NCBI RefSeq assembly: GCF_003573695.1
Contig: NW_020650971.1
Coordinates: forward strand, 930,984-994,983
Direction of reading: 5' to 3'
From: Papaver somniferum
Taxonomy: Eukaryota; Streptophyta; Magnoliopsida; Ranunculales; Papaveraceae
DNA: 64,000 nucleotides
In this document: one piece after another, positions 55,884 through 64,000 of the stretch
How positions within the stretch are numbered: the stretch's first letter is position 1
Layout: every line of letters starts with the position of its first letter
The notes under the pieces: model-generated
The model's database searches: none
What the model was told of the DNA's origin: nothing
Seen by the model: the letters and a program-made list of their open reading frames with translations, nothing else
Position numbers and translations under genes: made by a program

Positions 55884-56958
55884 TGTTGTTGTTTACAGGT
55901 CACACTAATGAGTAGAATATTTTTTTTCAGCTCAATAAACTTTAAAATAAATAAAACTTAAAGATAAAACTTGTTACTCGTGGTTCTCATGCAAATTATA
56001 GAAGTCATATAATTTGCAACTATCTAATTTTTCTTTCTACATCAATACTTCTTGCTAGGGTACAACACCAAATAATATCACACACTTTGCTTGTGAAAAT
56101 TTCGAGTTTTTCTTAAAATTAAATCAATTTTCTATCTAATCAATTTGTATCTAATCGTGCATACTTAGAGTATGCTTCTTGCCTTCTAGAAGCTTAGATC
56201 ACGAAATAAAAGACCCTCTTACATATTTTTTTTTGAAGCATAAAGACCCTCTTACTGATTTCTATCTAACATCGGGACCAATTGTTTGTAAATAACATTA
56301 ATAGATTTACCAATCAAATAGTAGGGTACTTTTGGTGTTAAGAAATTAAAATTAAATCCAAGATGGGCATTTGTCCAAATCTCACCAAAGTGGAAAGCTT
56401 TTATTCAATTCCCACTGCTTTGAAAGTTGATTCTAATTGACAACCATATATATGATGGAGCAATGAATTTTAGCTTAAGCTATATGGTTTTTAAATTCGA
56501 ATTATTCAAATTTGTATCCAGCATCAATGAGAAGAAGAATTAGAATTTGGTCAAGCCACTCCCATTATGATTTTTCACTGTTTTTTGAACTTCAATTGAT
56601 TGAACAAAATTTTATTAAATTTCCTTTCTATTGGGAATATCTTGAGCAATTAGTGGATTACTTCTTCCATAAAAAAAATTACTCAAATATCTTGAGCTAT
56701 TTAACTTTTCAACCTGTTAAGAAATTACTTCCACAAAAAAAGATAAAAAAATAAAAAAATAAAAAAAAACTACCAGTGTCACTCATAATTCATTTATTCA
56801 TGCAAAAACTCGTAACAATAATAAGGAATTTCAAATGATATACTAAGCTATTTTTTTTCTCTAGATTGAATACTTAACACAAAAGAATAACAATTGAGAT
56901 TTAAGGACTTTTACAAAATGTGGCAGACAGTATGCATCATCTGACCTTATTTCTCTTC
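55884..56958. other. GT47 3' flank and AT-rich intergenic
   Basis: 56780-56958 is the GT47 3' flank (TTATTCATGCAAAAACTCGT, CACAAAAGAATAACAATTGA, AAAATGTGGCAGACAG), the sequence repeated at 36.3, 40.2 and 40.9 kb. The frame at 56512-56754 has no recognised domain. The GT47 polyadenylation site should lie here, but I cannot place it. Confidence 0.5.
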
Positions 56959-59091
56959 TCATTTTGGAGTTTCAAAAAAATGATCCCATTCGTGCTTCTC
57001 TTCTGTCCCGAGCAGACGATACTTCCATGTATTATATTCTGAACGAGGAGGTTTATCAGGATTGCGTCCCTCTCGTATATCGTTTCTCACTTTATCCACT
57101 CTTTGGAGCACTCCTTTAACAGCTATATCAAATGCATCTTCAATGGTCTCCAATTTAGACCTTGGGTCTGCATATATCACCTTTGGGATCAATTTTATAA
57201 CTTCTTCTTGCATTCTACGAATTTGCTCCTGCGAAAATTGCTGTAGAACGGATTCGATATTTACCTTCCCGTCTCTAACTTCGTCTTCTGATATAAAAAC
57301 TGAATACTGTGTGTAGTTTTTAGGTAAATACCATGTATATTGAGTGTAAGCAGTACCTGGATAGAAAAAAACTGGTATGCAACCAGCTAAGATAGCATCA
57401 AAAGTGGACCTTCGAGTAGCCGAATCTCCTTGAGGCTCTAAACAGAATACCGATCTTTGAAACACTTTCATCACAGTACTTGGGTCTTCACAAGGTTTCT
57501 CGCCGTTTTCTTTGTTTCTGCAGTCTTGTTGTTTACAATTCTTCGATCCTAGGCATTGTTCAATGAGCTGATTTCTAATAGATTTAGTGTTATTTGGCCT
57601 CGGTGCACCAACAAATGAAAACAAGAAACGCCGCTGCTGATTCCTCATCCTGTTCTGCAATTCATAAACCTCCCCATCTGACGAAGGATGAAAATACGTC
57701 GGAAAAGGTACCCCGAAATCATTCACCTGCCATGGACTTGCTTCGACTAATAAAGCCGGCATCATCTCAGTTTCCGGCAACACCAAAAGTTTATTACCCC
57801 AATCTGCATCATCTTCCGACAACCTTCTAAAATCCCAAGTTGTCCTGCCTGGAACCAGAAAATGATCTCTTCCTCCTAAAACCTTCCATTCAGGTTTCGA
57901 AAGGAGCCACTTCACCAGTTCAAGAGTAGCAGCATCTCGAGTCGGCACATCACTATCCCACAGATAACGAATAACTTCAAAACCTGCGTAAAATGGAACA
58001 TAAATCGCCGAAGCTAATGAAGAATTGGGTGTCAAACACTTGTATTGCTGCATCCTGTGATGAAATATGATCTCCAGCATGTACTGATCTGTATTAAACC
58101 AGCCTCCGTTAGTAGGAAACACCCCTTGCGAGTTCACCAGTCTCGGACCTAGTCCGCCGTTCTCCATATACGGGCACATCGGAATCCACTTGTTCAGTGT
58201 GTCGCATTCAATCAACAAGTCTTCATTGAATTTCTTTGGCAAATCATGCATATAGATGTACTTACCAGTACATGGATCAAAATCAGATTCGGACTCATTT
58301 CTTGGAACTGGTTCATTTAGGTCATGAACAACGGGTTCAATCCCATCTTCCGTAACTGGATCTTCCTGGGTTATGGGTTCGGTTCTATTTCCAGTAACTA
58401 GTTTTGTGTCAACAGGTTCAATCTCATTTTCCCTTATAGGATCTTCGGTTTTGGTTTCAGACCCATTTTCATTAACTGGTTCTATGGTAACAGTTTCATT
58501 TCTGTTCTGATCAGCTATGGTTTCAATCTCATTTTCAGTTTTGGTTTCAGACAAATTTTCACTAACTGGTTCTATGGTAACAGTTTCATTTTTGTTCGGA
58601 TCAGATACGGGTTCAATCTCATTTTCCTCGGGTTTGGGTCTAGACACGTTTCCACCTACTAGTTCCGTTTGACTGGGAAGATCTTCAGTTTTGGACTGGT
58701 TCGGTGAAACAACTACCTCTGCTTGCCTAACAGCTTCCGGTTGATCATCTGTACCAAATCGGTCTACCAAATCATCATCTCTAATGGGTTCTCCGGAGAG
58801 GGGTACGGCGGTTTCGCTCTCTAAAGGAACCATAAACTTTGGTTGTGGCGACACAAATCCATACACATAATCATTCATTATCGATTGAATTTTGTTCTTA
58901 CTACTAACAAATGCATCAGTATTGAAATAAAACATCAAGAACCATAACATATTAAACGAAGCAAAGATAACGAACCAGGATGGATACCGGTACGGTACTA
59001 CTCCTCCGTTTGATTTCTCCATCATTTTCTGGTCACCTCCGTGGTGTTGGCTTTTCGAAACACGACTTATCGTTGGTAAAGTTTCTTTCAT
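56959..59091 (-). CDS. GT47 xyloglucan galactosyltransferase-like (MUR3/XLT2 family)
   Basis: Type II Golgi membrane glycosyltransferase expected to add galactose to xyloglucan side chains (family knowledge). The 710-residue frame is intact and intronless. Residues about 39-56 (WFVIFASFNMLWFLMFYF) form the single membrane anchor after a short cytosolic tail. A long acidic stem (about 60-270) contains two 30-residue tandem repeats (about 157-186 and 187-216) and several N-glycosylation sites. The exostosin/GT47 domain starts near 272 (CTGKYIYMHDLPKKFNEDLL) and shows WFNTDQYMLEIIFHHRM, AIYVPFYAGFEV, FLVPGRTTWDFRR, RRFLFSFVGAPRP, FCLEPQGDSATRRSTFDAIL and GCIPVFFYP. It is longer than typical family members because of the stem. 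A second possible start is the MM pair at 23-24. It ends FFETPK. MUR3 versus XLT2 substrate position is not decided here. Confidence 0.92.
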   Translation of the reverse strand: MKETLPTISRVSKSQHHGGDQKMMEKSNGGVVPYRYPSWFVIFASFNMLWFLMFYFNTDAFVSSKNKIQSIMNDYVYGFVSPQPKFMVPLESETAVPLSGEPIRDDDLVDRFGTDDQPEAVRQAEVVVSPNQSKTEDLPSQTELVGGNVSRPKPEENEIEPVSDPNKNETVTIEPVSENLSETKTENEIETIADQNRNETVTIEPVNENGSETKTEDPIRENEIEPVDTKLVTGNRTEPITQEDPVTEDGIEPVVHDLNEPVPRNESESDFDPCTGKYIYMHDLPKKFNEDLLIECDTLNKWIPMCPYMENGGLGPRLVNSQGVFPTNGGWFNTDQYMLEIIFHHRMQQYKCLTPNSSLASAIYVPFYAGFEVIRYLWDSDVPTRDAATLELVKWLLSKPEWKVLGGRDHFLVPGRTTWDFRRLSEDDADWGNKLLVLPETEMMPALLVEASPWQVNDFGVPFPTYFHPSSDGEVYELQNRMRNQQRRFLFSFVGAPRPNNTKSIRNQLIEQCLGSKNCKQQDCRNKENGEKPCEDPSTVMKVFQRSVFCLEPQGDSATRRSTFDAILAGCIPVFFYPGTAYTQYTWYLPKNYTQYSVFISEDEVRDGKVNIESVLQQFSQEQIRRMQEEVIKLIPKVIYADPRSKLETIEDAFDIAVKGVLQRVDKVRNDIREGRNPDKPPRSEYNTWKYRLLGTEEKHEWDHFFETPK

Positions 59092-59097
59092 ATCTCT

Positions 59098-59112
59098 TTA
59101 GCAAGAATCCAT
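59098..59112 (-). promoter_or_regulatory. Short upstream ORF before the GT47 start
   Basis: ATGGATTCTTGCTAA (M-D-S-C-stop) ends 6 bases before the GT47 ATG. A start this close could reduce translation of the main frame unless ribosomes reinitiate or the transcript starts downstream of it. The transcript start is unknown. Confidence 0.45.
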
Positions 59113-59214
59113 GGAAGTTTTTTTTTTTTTTTGCAGGAAAAGAAGAAATAAACAGACAAATTCTAGCGGTGAGAAATCAAAGAATAGTATTCATTTTGGA
59201 ATAGAGTGGGGGTT

Positions 59215-60190
59215 TAACGAGACAATACTTGGACACCAAAAAATTTAATCTAGTCTTCCTAGTATTTTTTCTAATTAATGATAAAAATGTATTTTAATTT
59301 TAATCAGATCTCTTAGCGCGTATTATGATAATCGAAAATGTATCGAGTCATACTAAAAATGGCTTTGTTTATGCAAATATGTACGATACACTCAATGACT
59401 CATACACGGACGATGAAGTTACGTGATTAGCTAATTAATTTTGTCTCTAATTAAAATTAAAAATTAATGCGAAAAGGTACCAGAAAATTTTAGGGACGTG
59501 TGCGGCTTTTATTAGTGTCGGTTTGATTTTAGAATCGAATTTGGATTTGAGTTATTATTATTTAATATTAAGAGATTAATTTGAGGGAAAAAAGAGTCAA
59601 ATGATGGAAAAAATTGATTCTATATTTTTTTCTTAAATTCGTAAGGTGTGTAAAATGAATAATTGAGATGCGTCTCAAGAATAGACCTATGGCTTAGTTG
59701 TTTTGATGGTTACATGAGCCAAGTTGGTATCTTGATGGTTACATCAGCATCAAATGTATAATTCGTCTGTAATAATTGATCCAATACCAGTTTCTTAAAA
59801 AACCTTATGAATTTAAACTTCTAATTTTGTTTAACTGTTAAATATTATGAGGGATCTTCAGATTCTCATTTCGAGTTTCCTCCATCATTTCAACTTGAAC
59901 ATATACTTTGGAACCGTGTTATTTTGATCAATATTATAACGTAGAGATACAGTACAGTTTGTCGATGCCTGTAAGTAATTAAACCACACAAAACTATCGA
60001 ATGGATCAATTTATAGCTAGAAACATGCATAACTTTTGTGTGTGTACATTCTCATTTGCGTTGTGTGGGCTTTAAGCTCATTTTTTTTTGGTATCCCATG
60101 TCCATTCAACATTTCAACTGTTGTACTTGCCAGTTGGCACCCCATGTTTGTGAGCAGGTATGGGCCTATGGCGTATACTTTACGCTTGTG
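59215..60190. other. GT47 upstream intergenic region
   Basis: AT-rich. I see no clear TATA box tied to a start and no coding sequence; the frame at 60038-60220 is not supported. Confidence 0.4.
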
Positions 60191-60200
60191 ACTTGTGGGT

Positions 60201-60400
60201 GTTGTGAGTCCAAGGGGTGAGCATTTACTTTACGCTTGTGACTTGTGAATGTTGCGAGTCCTAAGGGTGAGCATTTGGCCCATAATCCGCGGATTTAATG
60301 TGTTGTGAGTCCAAGGGGTGAGCATTTACTTTACGCTTGTGACTTGTGAATGTTGCGAGTCCTAAGGGTGAGCATTTGGCCCATAATCCGCGGATTTAAT
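60201..60400. repeat. Perfect 99-bp direct duplication
   Basis: GTTGTGAGTCCAAGGGGTGA through ATAATCCGCGGATTTAAT is identical at 60201-60299 and 60302-60400, two bases apart. Identity implies a recent event or an assembly artefact. Confidence 0.9.
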
Positions 60401-60970
60401 CGGGACTAATCGTTCATTTGCGGATGGATGTTCGGACCGTTCATTAATGGATTGAATGCGGATGGAGTTTTTGAAATCCAACGTATTACGAATCGGACAG
60501 GACCGTTCATTAATGGGTTGGATGCGGATGGAGTTTTTGAAATCCAACGTATTTAATGAGTTGGATGCGGATGGAGTTTTTGAAATCCAACGTATTATGA
60601 ATCGGATCCGGATACGATTTTGAATATCCGTTGGACATCCATATCCGTTAAATTAAGTGTATTTATATAGTTCTAAAATAATACCATGGATCATTTAGGA
60701 ATTCTTAAGGTGTTTGCTTGGGGTGTTGTACATAGCATATTTATCTTCCTATACATATATATTATATGTAGGTTATATGAGGAGTCATTTGTGTTGGCTT
60801 CATTTTCTGTAATATAAAATTCGTATCCAATCCGTCCATCCGTGTATCCATTGGATGCAAATCCGGTGGATATGAGTTGGATGCGAATGCCAAGTTTGAA
60901 ATCCGTATGGTATTGGATTGAATGCGGATGGGTTGAAACCCGGTCCATACCGGCCCATGTTCACCGCTAG
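60262..60970. mobile_element. hAT-like non-autonomous element, ends tentative
   Basis: The left end TAAGGGTGAGCATTTGGCCC (also at 60363) and the right end read on the minus strand, TAGCGGTGAACATGGGCCGG, form an imperfect inverted pair. The interior repeats GGATGCGGATGGAGTTTTTG and AAATCCAACGTATTA three times, with palindromic ATCCGCGGAT and CATCC/GGATG motifs. No agreeing target duplication was found. Confidence 0.55.
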
Positions 60971-62224
60971 TTATTACTCGTTTGGTGTCGATATAACAAG
61001 AAACTTGTGGAGATGGGAAAGCCAGATAAAAACACTTATTTTGAGGCCCAAAACCCATTCTAGGATGAACTAAATGTTTCTGGTGTATTGTGAATAGTGA
61101 AAACTACCGTGTGACCCATTTTTCCAATATTTTTCATTCACAAACCAAACTACTGTGAGACCTATTTCTCAAATATTTTTCATTCACAAATTCACGGGTG
61201 TAAAAATTCATGCGCGCATCCAATTTTTGGGAAAAAAATTCTCGCGGACCCATATTATTCTAAAATTATGTTCCCCAAGAGGAAGAAAATAAGTAATTCT
61301 CTTTTTCCAATTTCATGAAGGTGCAATTTAAGATGATCAATCCCACTCAAATTATGTTCTGAGATGGACGGATTGGTAGTTGTCTGGCATCGAGACCAGG
61401 AGCATAAATGGTGATCGACGAGTCTTGGGACTGCGAAGACAAAACTGATGGTTCGTCTGCAGATTGCTTGTATGGTCGTGAATGAATTTTTGGTGTTTGT
61501 TGAGATGGTGTTGCTGATATTTGCACTGACAAGGAAGCAACGACTTGACTGACGAGTATGTGAGATTGGGTATAACCCATTTGCAGAACTGGCGCTGAGA
61601 AGAAAGATGGATATGATGGATAGATGGACAGAGAATTGAGATCGGTGTTGTAGTAGTATGTGGTTGAGCTGTAGTAATCGGTACGTGACGAAATTGAGTT
61701 ATCGCAACCAGTGCAGGAGAGTGCTTAGATGGTCAAGGGAAGTAGTTGGCTGAGCTCGGTGCAGTTGGTGAATACTTGCTCGGTTCGAAATTATGTTGCT
61801 CCTTATATTTTAGACCATATCTACACGACTACACCTGTATGTCATGCACTCATACGTGGCTAGTAACAGGTGAAATATGCAGAAACTTCTTATATGTAGT
61901 AGGGTCGTTGATTAAAAAATAATTATATGGAGTATTCTATCATATGACACATTAGCACCATTTTAGTTAGCCTATTTTATTTGACATATAATAAACATTT
62001 TGGGTTAAATAGGTTGGAATATATGAATAAACTGCAATGAACACTTTAGATGTTTGGGTAGGATTTTTCGGTTTGCATTGGGTGTTTGCTGGTGGATGCA
62101 TAACTTACTATAAGTCCAGAAAGCGGTTGCATAACACGTTCCGCATCAATTTTTTTGTTACAATTGAAACCAACAAAAACAAAGACCGCATAACTTGTCA
62201 TGTTCTTAAAGTTTCAAATATCTC
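60971..62224. other. Intergenic, one weak coding fragment
   Basis: On the minus strand, 61347-61580 and the open frame leading into it (about 61690) give MGYTQSHILVSQVVASLSVQ preceded by a Y/S/T-rich stretch. It could be the remains of a gag or of a host gene. I recognise no family and there is no domain. The rest is non-coding. Confidence 0.3.
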
Positions 62225-62451
62225 TGTGAAGAATATATTTTGAATTGATATCTTTTTGTTCTTTACATGTGATATATATAGAGATTTATGTATAAAGAAT
62301 ATCTAAAAGATATGTTTCCTAATCTAAACAAACTCTGACTAGAATACAGGGAAGTTTTAACAACAACATAAGACTCGGACTGAGAGTTGAAGACTTGTTC
62401 TGGTGTTTGTGATGCCACTGCCGTGGCACACAATGTGTACACGTCCAATAC
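62225..62451 (-). repeat. 3' LTR of a minus-strand Copia element
   Basis: It begins, on the minus strand, TATTGGACGTGTACACATTG directly after the polypurine tract and contains TATATATATCACATG-like TATA sequence. The far end is set provisionally at the CA near 62225, because the partner LTR lies outside the window. Confidence 0.65.
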
Positions 62452-62460
62452 CCCCCTCAA
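62452..62460 (-). promoter_or_regulatory. Polypurine tract of the minus-strand Copia
   Basis: TTGAGGGGGG on the minus strand abuts the LTR start and overlaps the end of the polyprotein frame, as in many Copia elements. Confidence 0.75.
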
Positions 62461-64000
62461 GTTGGAAGGGGAGGATCGTGAGGCCGAACGCCCAACTTGC
62501 TGACAAGATGTCTAAAATGATCCACACCAAGCGGTTTAGTAAAGAGATCGGCTAATTGGGCTGCAGAAGGAATGTGAGTTGGTTTGATAAGTCCAGAGAT
62601 GACTTTTTCGCGAACAAAATAACAATCGATTTCAATATGTTTAGTCCGTTCCTGAAATACCGGATTTTCAGAGATGTGAATAGCAACCTGATTGTCATAA
62701 TAGACTGGAATTGCCTTCGGAATATTGACACGAAGATCAGTGAATAAATAATGTAACCATTGTAACTCAGAAGTTACCATGGCTAGAGCTCTATATTCTG
62801 CCTCAGCAGAAGAAAGGGAAATAGTGGGTTGTTTCTTGGATTTCCAAGAAAGAGAACTAGTACCCAACATGATGAAATAACCTGTCGTAGAGCGACGAGT
62901 GATTGGACAACCTGCCCAATCCGAATCAGTGTAACCAGCAAGAGAAAGTGAGCTAGTGGCAGAAAGAAAAATGCCGTGAGCAACCGTACCCTTTAGGTAA
63001 CGAACAACGCGGTAAGCAGCATCCAGGTGACCAGAACAAGGATGTTGCAAGAATTGACTTAAATAATTCACAGAATAAGTAATATCAGGACGAGTTACCT
63101 GAAGATATAGAAGACGACCAATTAAGCGACGATAAATACTTGGATCAGAGAGAGGATCACCTGAGTTTGGTAATAATTTTAGGTGTTGCTCCATAGGAGA
63201 GGCCGCAGGTTTAGCACCTAAAAGACCAGAATCCTGAATAATGTTTAGAATATATTTACGTTGTCCAAGAAAAATGCCATTTGGAGAACGAGAAACTTCA
63301 ATGCCCAGAAAATATTGCAAACGCCCTAGATTTTTGAGTGAAAATTTGGCTTCGAGTTTATGTATGAGCTGCTGGATAGCCAAATGATTATTTCCTGTAA
63401 TAATGATATCGTCGACATAAACCAAAAGATAAATAGAAATGGCGTCGGAACGAAAAAGAAAAAGTGAATAATCAGCACGAGACTGGATAAATCCTTCCTC
63501 CAGTAAAGCATTAGAAAATTTAGCAAACCATTGACGAGACGCTTGCTTAAGACCGTATAGAGATTTATTTAGTTTATAAACACGAGTATCACTCTTTGTT
63601 TGAAAACCAGGGGGAAGTTTCATATATATTTCCTCATGAATATCCCCTTGTAAAAAAGCATTATTGACATCGAGTTGATGGAGAGGCCAATTGAAAATGG
63701 CAGCAACAGATAATAAACACACGAACATTAACTAATTTAGCAACAGGAGCAAAAGTGTCATGATAGTCAATACCTTCCTGTTGTGTGTATCCTTTGGCAA
63801 CGAGACGCGCCTTACGACGATCAATATCACCATTCGGCTTATATTTAATCTTGAATACCCATTTACAACCAATAGAAGATTTTCCAGGTGGAAGAGTGGT
63901 CATAGTAAAGGTAGCATTATTAAGTGAAGCAGTATGCTCTTTGACGATGGCATCACGCCAGTCTGGATATTTAATGGCTTTCGTAAAAGAGCGTGGTTCA
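62457..64000 (-). pseudogene. Copia reverse transcriptase and RNase H, one frameshift
   Basis: The minus-strand frame starts beyond the window. 63903-63661 encodes the RT start (GCKWVFKIKYKPNGDIDRRK, ARLVAKGYTQQEGIDY, TFAPVAKLV). At about 63720 one extra T shifts the frame, and 63728-62457 continues with QLDVNNAFLQGDIHEEIYMK, LNKSLYGLKQASRQWF, an intact YVDD box (LLVYVDDIIITGNN, about 63415) and a complete RNase H ([46 protein letters not shown]). It ends at PLPT just before the polypurine tract. It is much better preserved than the Copia at 2.5-8 kb. Gag, protease and integrase lie outside. Confidence 0.9.

Overview
The window reads as nuclear DNA of a flowering plant, most likely a eudicot. 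It is AT-rich, carries plant-type Copia, LINE, hAT, CACTA, PIF/Harbinger and Stowaway elements, and has plant gene families: F-box with F-box-associated domain, an AP2/ERF repressor, and a GT47 xyloglucan galactosyltransferase-like enzyme. Several repeats remind me of Papaveraceae, but I cannot fix the species from the sequence alone. Only two genes look intact and confidently functional, the ERF (33297-34154, minus) and the GT47 gene (56959-59091, minus). Everything else is decayed genes, transposons or intergenic repeats.

0-14 kb is a broken tandem array whose repeating unit is LINE fragment, F-box 3' tail, F-box gene (minus), F-box 5' flank. Unit A keeps the F-box body (131-905) but is frameshifted and cut by a Stowaway MITE. 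Unit B (about 1470-8450) keeps the LINE fragment and the F-box tail, split by another LINE piece and by a 5.5-kb Copia element whose 3' LTR is itself split by a 931-bp solo LTR. Unit C (10945-13400) has the fullest F-box gene, but it is broken by a 321-bp insertion, a frameshift and a stop. A small unknown ORF (13540-13989) follows.

14-26.7 kb has no recognisable gene. A roughly 6-kb block (about 14948-21050) is bounded by inverted AGTCCAAA-rich arrays, holds a Tourist-like MITE and arrays of a dyad-symmetric GTGTACA motif, and has exon-like pieces. Long-TIR MITEs with CCA microsatellites, a 62-bp minisatellite and a decayed retroelement gag follow. 26766-31234 is a CACTA element with matching TIRs and an ATT target duplication. 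It carries exon-like cargo, an inverted duplication and a nested Stowaway MITE.

33-44.3 kb: the ERF gene has a TATA box, a W-box and GCC boxes just upstream. Its upstream region is copied at 41.47-42.9 kb without the gene. Between and around these copies lie several degenerate copies of the 3' end and 3' flank of the GT47 gene, interrupted by two MITEs and a 1678-bp hAT element that seems to carry captured exons. 45-52 kb is a run of non-autonomous DNA elements, and 52.6-55.1 kb is a decayed L1-type LINE. Two MITEs with exact target duplications precede the intact GT47 gene. The right end holds a hAT-like repeat with a perfect 99-bp duplication, and the 3' half of a fairly young minus-strand Copia element that runs off the window.

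A theme of the window is that at least seven unrelated-looking non-autonomous elements are filled with arrays of short dyad-symmetric motifs. In two families the two arms change together.
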